Below, one piece after another: positions 54,285 to 62,740 of a stretch of 64,000 bases of DNA. Numbering within the stretch: position 1 is the stretch's first letter; each line of letters begins with the position of its first letter. Origin of the DNA: Rothia aerolata (GTDB lineage Bacteria > Actinomycetota > Actinomycetes > Actinomycetales > Micrococcaceae); contig NZ_BMDC01000001.1 in NCBI RefSeq assembly GCF_014635585.1, positions 658,139-722,138 on the forward strand, in the 5' to 3' direction. Both the position numbers and the translations under genes were made by a program. The notes under the pieces are model-generated. The model worked only from the letters and a program-made list of their open reading frames with translations. It did no database searches and was not told where the DNA came from.

Positions 54285-54904
54285 GCTCCCAGGGTAGCAA
54301 GCGAGACAACCTGACCCACGGTTTCCCCGATTTGGGTTAGGGTTCGGCTGTGTTTCTCCGAGTTCAGGTCTGCACTGGCATCGGCCACCACAAAAAATTC
54401 TAGGTCCCGAGCGAGCGCGTCAAAACCTGTAGCGAGAATACCGCCACCGGTAAAGACCCCGCCAATCACCAGCTGGTCCCGTCCCAGTCTGCGCAGCTCA
54501 GTCTCAAGATCGGTGGCAAAGAAAGCGCTCAGAGAGCGTTTTCTGATAAGGGGCACCCCAGGCTCTTGGAGTGAGCCCGCAATAAAGTCTCGGGTTTGAT
54601 CAAGGGTGGGGCCTATGCCCCAGAGCTTATAGCCGATGCCCCGCTGGTTCGCGGAGTGAGCCGGCCGAGGCACCGAAGCAAGCACAGGAACCCGGTGTTC
54701 TTCAGCCCAGCCCATCAAGCTAGCAAGGTTTTCTGCCAGTTGGGCCTGAACCTGTGAAGGCAGTTTTTCGGTGTAATAGCGGATAGTATCGTGAATGAGC
54801 ACCGCGGCGCGGTGAGGGCTAATCTCCCAGCCCTCTCTGCCCTCGCCCAGCCCAAAGTTCAGCTCGGCGAAATCCTCAAGTGTAAAGCTACTGACCGCTT
54901 CCAT
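54281..54904 (-). CDS. PhzD-like isochorismatase without the cysteine
   Basis: A 207-residue isochorismatase-family protein. The Asp site is VLIHDTIRYYTEK near 40-52 and the lysine is in RKRSLSAFFATDLE. Where cysteine hydrolases of the fold have a Cys, this one reads GGVFTGGGILATG. PhzD also lacks the Cys and hydrolyses a vinyl ether by acid catalysis, so isochorismate or ADIC is a plausible substrate; no siderophore or phenazine genes lie nearby. I chose ATG 54904; a frame open to 55117 runs into the divergent DJ-1 gene. The 78-base gap is a shared promoter. Confidence 0.75.
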   Translation of the reverse strand: MEAVSSFTLEDFAELNFGLGEGREGWEISPHRAAVLIHDTIRYYTEKLPSQVQAQLAENLASLMGWAEEHRVPVLASVPRPAHSANQRGIGYKLWGIGPTLDQTRDFIAGSLQEPGVPLIRKRSLSAFFATDLETELRRLGRDQLVIGGVFTGGGILATGFDALARDLEFFVVADASADLNSEKHSRTLTQIGETVGQVVSLATLGA

Positions 54905-54982
54905 CGCTTTAGCTACCCTTCTCCTCACCGCATAAAATTTCTGTATAGGATTCAATCCTACCGAGCAGCAAGGAATGAAGTT

Positions 54983-55612
54983 GTGAAAATATCGGTGATC
55001 CTCTTTGAAGGTTTTGAGCTTCTCGATGTCTTTGGCCCCGTGGAGCTTCTCAGTTTTGTGGAGGGCTGGGAAATCGAGTATCTCGCTCTTGTTCCCGGCC
55101 CGGTGCGAAGTTCCCAAAGTGCCCGTGTGGTCGCCGAAAAGTCCTTGGCTGAGGTAGAGGAAACCGACATGCTCTTGGTTCCGGGCGGGCGGGGCACGCG
55201 GGGTCTTGTTGAGGACGACGCTTTCCTCACCCGTCTGCGTCAGCTCGGCGAAAACGCGCGGTGGGTAGCTTCGGTCTGCACAGGGTCTGCCCTACTTGCC
55301 GCAGCCGGGCTCCTAGAGGGGCACCGGGCAACCAGTAACAAACGCGCTTTCAACTGGGCTACTTCCTTCGGTAGCGACGTCACCTGGCTTTCCCGTGCCC
55401 GCTGGGTTCATAGCGGAAACCGCTGGACCTCCTCGGGCATTTCAGCCGGAATAGATATGGCGGCGGCTTTCATTCGACACCTCAGGGGTGAAGGTGAAGC
55501 CGAGCGTATCTGTCAGATTGCTGAAATAACGGTGCGTACAGATTCCCTGGATGATCCCTTTGCGGTAGATACCCGTGCGTCATCTCCTGCCTCAGCGATG
55601 AGTTCGAGCTAG
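54983..55612 (+). CDS. DJ-1/PfpI family protein (isonitrile-hydratase-like)
   Basis: A 209-residue class I glutamine-amidotransferase-like protein. It has the N-terminal ILFEGFELLDVFGPVELL acid, the MLLVPGGRG turn, and the nucleophile elbow SVCTGSALLAAAGLL with its cysteine near 100. The stretch RWVHSGNRWTSSGISAGIDM is typical of the InhA/regulator subgroup rather than DJ-1 proper, so isonitrile hydration or a stress role is possible. GTG start at 54983, AAGGA 8 bases ahead. Divergent from the PhzD-like gene and followed 9 bases later by a GNAT gene. Confidence 0.75.
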   Translation: MKISVILFEGFELLDVFGPVELLSFVEGWEIEYLALVPGPVRSSQSARVVAEKSLAEVEETDMLLVPGGRGTRGLVEDDAFLTRLRQLGENARWVASVCTGSALLAAAGLLEGHRATSNKRAFNWATSFGSDVTWLSRARWVHSGNRWTSSGISAGIDMAAAFIRHLRGEGEAERICQIAEITVRTDSLDDPFAVDTRASSPASAMSSS

Positions 55613-55621
55613 GCTAAAGGC

Positions 55622-56158
55622 ATGATTCTCACCTGGCCCTTTACTCCGCAGCCCCTAGCCGACCAGGATTTCAGGCTTGTGCCCTGGAACCGAACCAGCG
55701 ATATTCCCGGCGTGGTACACGACCTCACCGCGAGCTCACAGGATACCCTCATGCTGGAATTTACCCAGGTTCCAGAGAACTACACCGAGGCCATGGCAGA
55801 GAGCTTTCTCAGCGACCAGCAGGCAGTGCGCTGGGCTATCACGGTGGAGAACCGCTACTGCGGCAACATCGAGTTCAGGCTAGAAAGTGAAGAGAGCCGG
55901 ATAGCCAGCGTTGGCTACAGCATCTCACCCTGGGCCCGGGGGCAGGGCCTGGCAGCGCGAGCTCTCAAACTGGCAGCTCCCCAAGCCTTTGCCCAAGGGG
56001 TCTTCCGGCTAGAGCTGCGCGCCGCCGTCCACAATCAGCCCTCCCGAGCCACCGCCGAAAAGGCCGGCTTTACCTTCGAGGGCGTAGCCCGCGCTGGCGA
56101 ACAGCTGCGCGGAAAGATTCACGACCTGGCGGTCTACTCGCGCCTGGCTACAGACTAG
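55622..56158 (+). CDS. GNAT acetyltransferase
   Basis: A 178-residue N-acetyltransferase with the RimJ/RimL-type acetyl-CoA segment VGYSISPWARGQGLAARALK and the closing AVHNQPSRATAEKAGFTFEG. It begins just after the DJ-1 gene (AAAGG then ATG), so they are likely co-transcribed. Its target is unknown. The following 200 bases hold no gene, only a run of seven C and a small GGTCAG-CAC-CTGACC palindrome at 56210-56224. Confidence 0.75.
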   Translation: MILTWPFTPQPLADQDFRLVPWNRTSDIPGVVHDLTASSQDTLMLEFTQVPENYTEAMAESFLSDQQAVRWAITVENRYCGNIEFRLESEESRIASVGYSISPWARGQGLAARALKLAAPQAFAQGVFRLELRAAVHNQPSRATAEKAGFTFEGVARAGEQLRGKIHDLAVYSRLATD

Positions 56159-56362
56159 CCCATCCCCCCCTGTTTACCTGGGGTAGAACTGGGCGGTGGA
56201 CGAAGTGTAGGTCAGCACCTGACCGGTGGAGATCTACAGACAGCCGGGTACCTACGATAGATAGCGGCGACTAGTTTAAAATCACCTACGCTACGCTTAC
56301 TTACTTTCCGCCGTTTATCTTGATCGTCAGTACAAAATCCGCGGGCTAAAATAGAAAACAAT

Positions 56363-59300
56363 ATGTCTCAGGATCAGTCACAGAAGAAGCGCGGCAACCG
56401 CTCGCGCCCCCAGCAGTCCCAGCCCCAGCCCCGGCCCCAGCGCGAGTATCGGCCGTTTATTCCGGCAACCATCACCTACCCCGAGCAACTCCCGGTCTCA
56501 GAACACCGCGATGAGATCAAGAAGGCCATTGAAGAGAACCAGGTGGTTATCATCGCCGGTGAGACCGGCTCGGGTAAAACCACCCAGATTCCCAAGATGT
56601 GCCTTGACCTGGGCCTGGGAGAAAAGGGCCTGATTGGCCACACCCAGCCGCGGCGCCTGGCAGCCCGCTCCGTTGCCGAACGCATCGCCGAAGAGCTAGG
56701 TCAGGAGATCGGCCAGACCGTGGGCTATCAGGTGCGCTTTACCTCCGAGGTGGGCGAGCAATCGGCCATTAAGCTGATGACCGACGGTATTCTTCTCGCC
56801 GAGATTCAGACCGACCCCCTGCTGAAAAAGTACTCCACCATCATCATCGATGAGGCCCACGAGCGCTCGCTCAACATCGACTTCATTCTGGGCTACCTCA
56901 AGCGCATTATGCCCCAGCGCCAGGATCTGAAGATTATCATCACCTCGGCAACCATTGACCCCGAGCGCTTTGCCCGCCACTTCTCCCCCAGTTTCGTGCC
57001 GGGGGTGGGAATCGTTGACGACACCCTGAGCCCCGAAGAGAAGGAGATTGCCGAGACAACCCTGCCCGACGATGCTCCGCCCATCATCGAGGTCTCGGGC
57101 CGCACCTTTCCGGTGGAAATCCGCTACCGGCCTCTGACCGACCCTAAGACCGGCGACGGCGGCGAAGATGAGGATGACTCCGGTGACGGTCTTGAGGACG
57201 ACGACCGCGACCCCATCGAGGGTATTCTCGACGCTATCCGGGAGCTGGCAGCAGAAGACCCCGGCGATATCCTGATTTTCTTCTCGGGTGAGCGGGAAAT
57301 CCGCGATGCCGAAGACGCCATTAATGATATGCTCCGCGCCGCCCGCAGGCTGCCCAACTATGAGGTTCTGCCGCTCTTTGCCCGCCTGTCGATGCAGGAG
57401 CAGAGCCGGGTCTTCCGCCCAACCGGCAGGCCCCGTATTGTGCTGGCAACCAACGTGGCAGAGACTTCGCTGACCGTGCCAGGCATCAAGTATGTCATCG
57501 ATACCGGCACCGCCCGTATCTCCCGCTATTCTGCCCGCACCAAGGTGCAGCGCCTGCCCATTGAACGTATCTCCCAGGCTTCGGCCAACCAGCGCTCGGG
57601 TCGCTGTGGCCGTGTCTCAGACGGTATCGCCATCCGCCTCTACTCCGAGGAGGACTTCGAGGCCCGCCCCGAGTTCACCGACCCCGAAATTCTGCGCACC
57701 AACTTGGCGGCGGTGATCCTACAGATGACCGCCATCGGGGTGGTTCGCTCCGCCACCGACATCGAGAAGTTCCCCTTCGTTCAGCCGCCGGAGACCCGGG
57801 CTATTAATGACGGCGTCAACCTGCTCCGCGAGCTGGGTGCAGTTCGCGCGAAGGGCGGGGCGGCGTCGTCCGGAAAATCTCGCAGCCACCGCGGCAACCG
57901 GCACGGAGGCAAGAACTCCCCGCTCACCGCGGTGGGCCGCACTATGGCGGCCCTGCCCGTTGACCCGCGGCTGGCGCGCATGATTGTCGAGGCCAACAAG
58001 CGCGGCGTGGCCAAAGAAATGATGGTGCTGGCGGCGGCCCTGACCGTTCAGGATCCCCGCGAGCGCCCGGCAGAACATCGAGGCGAGGCAGATGCCCTGC
58101 ACGCCAGGTTTAAGGACGAAAAATCAGATTTTTCCTCCTATCTGCTGCTGTGGAACTATCTGAACGAGAAGCAGAAAGAGCTTTCCTCCAGCCAGTTCCG
58201 CAAGCTCTGCCACCGCGAGTACATTAACTTCCTGCGCGTGCGTGAGTGGCAGGATCTCTTCGCGCAGCTGCGCGAGATTGGCCGTTCCGCCAAGATTAGT
58301 GTGTCGGGCGGGCGCGAGATTAATGCAGCTGCCCACGAGGACGACATTCACAAGTCCCTGCTCTCGGGCCTACTTTCCCACATCGGCCTCAAAGACGAGC
58401 GAAACCGCCACGAGTACCAGGGCGCCCGCGGTACCCGCTTTCAGATTTTCCCCGGCTCGGGGCTCTTCAAGAAGAATCCCGAGTGGCTGGTCTCTGCCGA
58501 GTTAGTGGAAACCTCTCGGCTCTGGGCCCGGGTCAATGCCGCGATTGAGCCGGAGTGGGTTGAAGAGGTGGGCTCCCACCTGGTGAAAAAACAGTACTCC
58601 GAGCCCCACTGGTCGTCAGCCCAGGGCTCGGTTCTGGCCCACGAGAAAGTCACCCTCTTTGGTGTACCTGTAATCGCTGATCGCCGTGTTCAGTTTTGGC
58701 GTATTGACCCGCAGGCAGCCCGCGAGATGTTCATTCGCTCCGCCCTGGTGGAAGGCGACTGGAAGACCAACCATAAGTTCTTCGCCCGTAACCAGCGAGC
58801 ACTGGCGGAGGTCGAGGAGCTAGAGGCCCGCCTGCGGCGCCGTGACCTGCGCGTGGACGACCAGACCCTCTTTGACTTCTACGACGCCCGCCTACCCCAG
58901 GATATTTACTCCGAGCGCCATTTTGACCGGTGGTGGAAAGAAGAGCGCCGCAAGAACGAGCACCTGCTCGATTTCAATCCCGAGAATCTCATTGACGAAG
59001 AGGCCGCCGACTACGACGAAACCGAGTTCCCCCGTACCTGGACTGTCTCGACTACCGGTGGCGACCTCACCCTGGATTTGCGCTACGAGTTTGCTCCCTC
59101 GGTTTCCATCGGCGGTGTTCGCTCTTCGGAGACCAAGGCAGACGGTATTGCGGTGCAGGTTCCCATTCTCTTTCTCAACCAGCTAGAGCAGGCCCCTTTT
59201 GAGTGGATGATTCCCGGCCAGAGAGTAGAGCTGGTGACCGCCCTGATCAAGTCCATGCCCAAGGCGGTGCGCAAGAACTTTGTGCCTGCCCCCGACGTTG

Positions 59301-60616
59301 CCCGGGCAGCGGTGCAAAAGCTGAACGAGGACTTCTCCCCCGCCACCGACTCTATCGAGGAGTCGCTGGCACTGGTGTTGCGCCGCCTGCGCGGTGTGGT
59401 GGTTGATCCTTCAGTCTTCAACTGGAATGCCGTTCCCGATCACCTGCGCTTCACCTTCCAGGTGCGCAACCGGCAGAACAAGATTCTGGGCGAAAGCAAG
59501 TCCCTGGACGAGCTCAAGTCTGCCCTGCACGATCAGATTCGCTCCGCCCTGGCGGCGTCTTTGGGTGCTTCCGCCGATACCTTTGCCGCGATGTCGGCTA
59601 TGGCAGGTGCCGGGGTGAAGGGCTCTGGGCAGGGCCGAGGTCAGGACGCCGCCCGTGCGGCTTCTGCCTCCGCGTCAGGTGGAGCCGGGGCAGGAAAGTC
59701 TCAGCGCGGGAACCAGGCTTCCCATCAGCACGGCGTGCGCGAGGTATCTGGTCTTACCAGCTGGCCCGAAACTGACCTTCCCCGCAAGATTGAACGGACG
59801 ATTGCCACCCAGACCGTAGCCGGCTATCCCGCCCTGGTCGATGAGGGCTCCTCGGTGGGAGTCAAGATTTTTCCGCAGGCGACAGAGGCAGAAAAAGCCC
59901 AGCGCTCCGGAGTCATTAGGCTTTTGCAGCTGCAGGTTCCCTCACCGGTGCGGTATGTCTCTGACCACCTTTCCAACCGAGAGAAGATTGTCTTTACTCA
60001 GAACCCCCACGGGTCGATTGACTCGCTGATTGAGGATTGCACGGTAGCAGCCCTCGACCGGCTGACTCCGGCCGCCGTGCCCTTTACCAGGGCTGACTAT
60101 GACCGTTTGTTCAACGCCGTGCGGGCCGATCTCATTGATACGGTTTTTGAGGTCACCAAACTGGTGGCGGATATTCTCTCTGAGACCGCCAAGGTCAAGA
60201 AACTGGTGAAGAAATCAACCTCGCTGAGCGTGGTTCATGCCATGACCGATATTAAGTCCCAGCTCGATAATCTGGTTTATCCCGGTTTTGTGGCTGAGAC
60301 CGGCTATGCGCAGCTGGTGCACCTGCCCCGCTATCTGACAGCAATCTCCAAGCGCATCGAAAAGCTGGGCCCCAACGTCAATAAAGACAACCAGCTGATG
60401 CTCACCGTGCAGGATTTGGAAGACGAATTTGATTCAGCGGTGAAGAAGCTACCGGCTGGCACCTCACCCTCTGCCGAGCTTGAGGCGGTGGGCTGGATGA
60501 TTGAGGAACTTCGGGTCTCCTTCTTCGCTCAGGAGCTGGGCACCGCCTACACGGTTTCCGAGAAGCGAATCCGCAAGGCCCTGCGCGAGGCCCTGGAAGC
60601 GCTGAAGAACTCCTAA
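56363..60616 (+). CDS. hrpA: ATP-dependent RNA helicase HrpA
   Basis: A 1417-residue DEAH-box helicase. A 35-residue Gln/Arg/Pro tail is followed by the P-loop GETGSGKT at 66-73, DEAHERSLNIDF near 163, SATIDPERF and the QRSGRCGR motif. An acidic insert (GDGGEDEDDSGDGLEDDD) sits between the RecA-like domains near 270, and a Gly/Ala/Ser-rich linker lies near 1085-1125. The large C-terminal part is the HrpA-specific DUF3418 region. HrpA helicases resolve stalled ribosomes on mRNA in E. coli. The leader has no clear ribosome site. Confidence 0.93.
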   Translation: MSQDQSQKKRGNRSRPQQSQPQPRPQREYRPFIPATITYPEQLPVSEHRDEIKKAIEENQVVIIAGETGSGKTTQIPKMCLDLGLGEKGLIGHTQPRRLAARSVAERIAEELGQEIGQTVGYQVRFTSEVGEQSAIKLMTDGILLAEIQTDPLLKKYSTIIIDEAHERSLNIDFILGYLKRIMPQRQDLKIIITSATIDPERFARHFSPSFVPGVGIVDDTLSPEEKEIAETTLPDDAPPIIEVSGRTFPVEIRYRPLTDPKTGDGGEDEDDSGDGLEDDDRDPIEGILDAIRELAAEDPGDILIFFSGEREIRDAEDAINDMLRAARRLPNYEVLPLFARLSMQEQSRVFRPTGRPRIVLATNVAETSLTVPGIKYVIDTGTARISRYSARTKVQRLPIERISQASANQRSGRCGRVSDGIAIRLYSEEDFEARPEFTDPEILRTNLAAVILQMTAIGVVRSATDIEKFPFVQPPETRAINDGVNLLRELGAVRAKGGAASSGKSRSHRGNRHGGKNSPLTAVGRTMAALPVDPRLARMIVEANKRGVAKEMMVLAAALTVQDPRERPAEHRGEADALHARFKDEKSDFSSYLLLWNYLNEKQKELSSSQFRKLCHREYINFLRVREWQDLFAQLREIGRSAKISVSGGREINAAAHEDDIHKSLLSGLLSHIGLKDERNRHEYQGARGTRFQIFPGSGLFKKNPEWLVSAELVETSRLWARVNAAIEPEWVEEVGSHLVKKQYSEPHWSSAQGSVLAHEKVTLFGVPVIADRRVQFWRIDPQAAREMFIRSALVEGDWKTNHKFFARNQRALAEVEELEARLRRRDLRVDDQTLFDFYDARLPQDIYSERHFDRWWKEERRKNEHLLDFNPENLIDEEAADYDETEFPRTWTVSTTGGDLTLDLRYEFAPSVSIGGVRSSETKADGIAVQVPILFLNQLEQAPFEWMIPGQRVELVTALIKSMPKAVRKNFVPAPDVARAAVQKLNEDFSPATDSIEESLALVLRRLRGVVVDPSVFNWNAVPDHLRFTFQVRNRQNKILGESKSLDELKSALHDQIRSALAASLGASADTFAAMSAMAGAGVKGSGQGRGQDAARAASASASGGAGAGKSQRGNQASHQHGVREVSGLTSWPETDLPRKIERTIATQTVAGYPALVDEGSSVGVKIFPQATEAEKAQRSGVIRLLQLQVPSPVRYVSDHLSNREKIVFTQNPHGSIDSLIEDCTVAALDRLTPAAVPFTRADYDRLFNAVRADLIDTVFEVTKLVADILSETAKVKKLVKKSTSLSVVHAMTDIKSQLDNLVYPGFVAETGYAQLVHLPRYLTAISKRIEKLGPNVNKDNQLMLTVQDLEDEFDSAVKKLPAGTSPSAELEAVGWMIEELRVSFFAQELGTAYTVSEKRIRKALREALEALKNS

Positions 60617-60627
60617 TTCTTAATGGT

Positions 60628-60663
60628 TGAAGGAGAGGCAGCTGGCCAGCCGCCTCTCCTTCA
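60628..60663 (+). terminator. Terminator of hrpA
   Basis: TGAAGGAGAGGC (60628-60639) pairs with GCCTCTCCTTCA (60652-60663), with an inner AGCTGGCCAGC fold. It begins 11 bases after the stop; no long T run follows. Confidence 0.7.
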
Positions 60664-60677
60664 GTCTCAATAATTTA

Positions 60678-60751
60678 GTAAAGTTTGCTTGACACCTCTT
60701 TGAGCATAAAAGTAAAGTTAGTTTTACATTCGATAGTCAAGCAAGCTTTAC
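60678..60751 (+). promoter_or_regulatory. Promoter with three 16-bp operator-like sites
   Basis: Three copies of GTAAAGYTWGYTTKAC: GTAAAGTTTGCTTGAC at 60678-60693, GTAAAGTTAGTTTTAC at 60712-60727 and, on the other strand, GTAAAGCTTGCTTGAC at 60736-60751. The first overlaps a perfect -35 TTGACA (60690-60695), and 17 bases on, a -10-like TAAAGT (60713-60718) is covered by the second. The third ends just before the ribosome site. A repressor would block the promoter; the XRE protein of the same operon is the natural candidate. Confidence 0.72.
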
Positions 60752-60763
60752 ACAGGAGTGGGC

Positions 60764-61225
60764 ATGCACAACACACAAGAACGCAGCACATTTGGGCGAG
60801 CCAAGTTCGGCGGGAGCTCTACGCTACTCATCACTATTAGTTTGGTAAGCGGGGCCCTATTAGCTCTATTGTTCGCTTTTGGAATTTACCTTGTGCAAGA
60901 TTCCAAACTTCCTTGGTGGGGAATTCTACTAGCGGCACTACCTCTCTATCCAGTTACCGCAGCCACGATTTGGGCAATTTTTGTAGATAGAAACACCATC
61001 AAAGGCGCTGTGAAAAACCCTGAAAATTCCATTGAAAATAGTTGGTTTTCCAAGGCTGCCGAGTCTAGTTTTTGCATAATTGTTGCTGTGCTTGGAATCG
61101 GAGCAGGCGTCACAGCTATCTTCGACTTAGAGTTTCAAACAGATATGGTTCTGACCGCAGCAACGATGCTTTGCTTCATTGTTTTCTTTGTTTGCTATCA
61201 GTTCCATAAGAGAACCGGCAGGTAG
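60764..61225 (+). CDS. Small membrane protein co-encoded with XRE regulator
   Basis: A 153-residue protein I do not recognise as a named family. Four hydrophobic segments are seen at about 17-40, 48-70, 98-118 and 126-145, with a charged 12-residue N-terminus. The codon and base use is clearly more A/T-rich than the surroundings. An AGGAG site lies 5 bases before the ATG at 60764; the GTG at 60758 overlaps that site and is unlikely. The stop comes 3 bases before the regulator start, a tight two-gene unit. Small membrane proteins beside a short XRE protein are a recurring bacterial pair of unknown role. Confidence 0.65.
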   Translation: MHNTQERSTFGRAKFGGSSTLLITISLVSGALLALLFAFGIYLVQDSKLPWWGILLAALPLYPVTAATIWAIFVDRNTIKGAVKNPENSIENSWFSKAAESSFCIIVAVLGIGAGVTAIFDLEFQTDMVLTAATMLCFIVFFVCYQFHKRTGR

Positions 61226-61228
61226 TCA

Positions 61229-61429
61229 GTGCAGAATAAACTCAAGGAATTACGCGCAGAGCAGGGTTTTTCTCAGCAGAAGTTAGCTGACCTATTAGGG
61301 GTTTCTCGCCAGACAATTATCAGTATTGAGAAAGGCAAATTTGACCCGTCACTCCCCCTGGCATTTGACCTGGCACGAACGTTCAACTGCTCGATTGAAG
61401 ATATTTTCACACCAGACCGACTAGATTAA
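61229..61429 (+). CDS. Small XRE family regulator
   Basis: A 66-residue, single-domain helix-turn-helix protein: KLKELRAEQGFSQQKLADLL, GVSRQTIISIEKGKFDPSLP, LAFDLARTFNCSIEDIF. It is almost entirely the DNA-binding domain and so must dimerise through it. GTG start at 61229, 3 bases past the membrane-protein stop. The group commonly accompanies small membrane proteins and represses its own operon; the three sites at 60678-60751 are the likely targets. Confidence 0.82.
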   Translation: MQNKLKELRAEQGFSQQKLADLLGVSRQTIISIEKGKFDPSLPLAFDLARTFNCSIEDIFTPDRLD

Positions 61430-61433
61430 AAAC

Positions 61434-61502
61434 TTCTCCCTGGGGTTAGTGCCGGTTCCCTGCTGAAAATCGACAGGGAACCGGCACTAACCCCAGGGAG
61501 AA
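61434..61502. terminator. Bidirectional hairpin, 29-bp perfect stem
   Basis: Positions 61434-61462 and 61474-61502 are exact reverse complements around an 11-base loop. It starts 4 bases after the XRE stop and ends 4 bases before the stop of the convergent HIT gene, so it terminates both. The longest perfect stem in the window. Confidence 0.82.
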
Positions 61503-61506
61503 CCCG

Positions 61507-61935
61507 TTAAGATTCGGGAACAAAGTCCCCGTGGCCCGCCTCAGTCAGAGCCGCCCGAATCTTAGCGGCGGCGTCGTCCAGGTCTTCAGGCTTGGGGTCG
61601 CGGTCTACGTTGGCGAAATTGAAGGTCTCAATACCCTGGGCAGGGAAAACGTGAACGTGAACGTGGGGAACGTCCAGACCAACAATTTCAACGCCCACCT
61701 TGGCGGGGTGCCACACCGAGTCGATGGCCTTGCCCACCGTCTGGGCGACCTCGAATACCCGGGCGGAAAGGTCTGCGGGCATATCAATCCAGTGCTCAAT
61801 TTCCTGGCGGGGAACCACCAGTACGTGACCGGGCGCCAGGGGCTCGATGGTCAGAAAGACCACCACCCGGTCATCTTTCCACACGAAACGGCCGGGAAAT
61901 TCGCCCTCGATAATCTTGGTAAAAACGCTAGCCAT
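61507..61935 (-). CDS. HIT family nucleotide-binding protein
   Basis: A 142-residue histidine-triad protein. The active-site run PHVHVHVFP lies near residues 89-97, the phosphate loop is EPLAPGHVLVVPRQE. HIT proteins hydrolyse AMP-linked amides or dinucleotide polyphosphates; the exact substrate cannot be told. It begins 6 bases after the stop of the metallo-hydrolase gene upstream, so they share a transcript. Normal length for the family. Confidence 0.88.
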   Translation of the reverse strand: MASVFTKIIEGEFPGRFVWKDDRVVVFLTIEPLAPGHVLVVPRQEIEHWIDMPADLSARVFEVAQTVGKAIDSVWHPAKVGVEIVGLDVPHVHVHVFPAQGIETFNFANVDRDPKPEDLDDAAAKIRAALTEAGHGDFVPES

Positions 61936-61941
61936 CTTTGC

Positions 61942-62592
61942 TTAGACCTCCACGCTCTTGCCGGATTCCAGGTGCTTGTACTCGGTACCGTACTTTGCTC
62001 CAAAGTCGGTAATCTGCGATTCCATAATGCCGTGGCCGTTGCTGTTAATCAGACCGTTGTGAATGGGGAAAGCAACCTTAGCACGCACAGAGATTACAAA
62101 GTCAATAGTCTCTTGAATCTTTGACCAGGGGGCGTGAATTGGCACGAGCAGGGTCTTGACCTTCAGGCCGTGGGGCACCACCAGGGAGTCGCCTGGGTGG
62201 TAGACATTCTCATCAATCAGAAAGGCCACATTGTCGATGGTCTTAATGAGCGGATGGATCAGGGCGTGCTGGCCACCAAAAGTCTTCACCTCAAAGTTAC
62301 CCAGCGAGAAGGCTTCTTCCCCCTCCACCGTGGTTACTTCAACAGAGGGAGCAGCTTCGCGAACCTGGTCAGCAACGGCAGCCGGTGCATAGACCTTGAC
62401 CTCGGGGTGCTCCGCCAAGTAAGCGTTAACACGCTCGGCGTCAAAGTGGTCGGGGTGGGCGTGGGTCACCAGAAGAAAATCTGCGCCCTCCAGGGCGGTC
62501 TCAACTTCGGAGAAGGTACCGGGGTCAAGCACCAGCACCCGGTCGTCTTTTTCAATGCGGACACAGGAGTGAGTAAATTTAGTCAGTTTCAT
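61942..62592 (-). CDS. MBL-fold metal-dependent hydrolase (UlaG-like)
   Basis: A 216-residue metallo-beta-lactamase fold protein. It starts MKLTKFTHSCVRIE, has the THAHPDHFD metal motif near 43-51, a GGQHALIHP segment near 111, GDSLVVPHGL near 134 and a C-terminal FPIHNGL histidine. The pattern matches the UlaG-like branch found in actinobacteria; the substrate is unknown. First gene of a two-gene unit with the HIT protein. Confidence 0.82.
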   Translation of the reverse strand: MKLTKFTHSCVRIEKDDRVLVLDPGTFSEVETALEGADFLLVTHAHPDHFDAERVNAYLAEHPEVKVYAPAAVADQVREAAPSVEVTTVEGEEAFSLGNFEVKTFGGQHALIHPLIKTIDNVAFLIDENVYHPGDSLVVPHGLKVKTLLVPIHAPWSKIQETIDFVISVRAKVAFPIHNGLINSNGHGIMESQITDFGAKYGTEYKHLESGKSVEV

Positions 62593-62660
62593 ACTTCCAC
62601 CCTAGTGCCCCGCGCCACCTCTAGCCAGTATCCCCGCCCAAAATTGAGTCGGGTTCCGCC

Positions 62661-62692
62661 CAGCGAAAAGAGCCCTGGTTCAGCGAAAGAGC
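62661..62692 (+). promoter_or_regulatory. Direct repeats ahead of the Fur-family gene
   Basis: CAGCGAAAAGAGC (62661-62673) and CAGCGAAAGAGC (62681-62692) repeat with a 20-base period, about two helix turns. They lie 50-80 bases before the GTG of the regulator gene in the divergent gap to the MBL gene. They are not a typical Zur or Fur dyad; the role is open. Confidence 0.4.
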
Positions 62693-62740
62693 TGGTGTAA
62701 AGTATGGGGGAGAATTTTGAACCCGAGGTGAGGATTAGTC

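Noticed and set aside
52577-56362. Genomic island integrated at tRNA-Arg
   Set aside because: No integrase, no copy of the tRNA 3' end and no composition change; kept only as a weak remark in the findings.
56159-56362. Small gene or RNA between the GNAT gene and hrpA
   Set aside because: No frame with a ribosome site and no stable long fold; only a C run and a 15-base palindrome.
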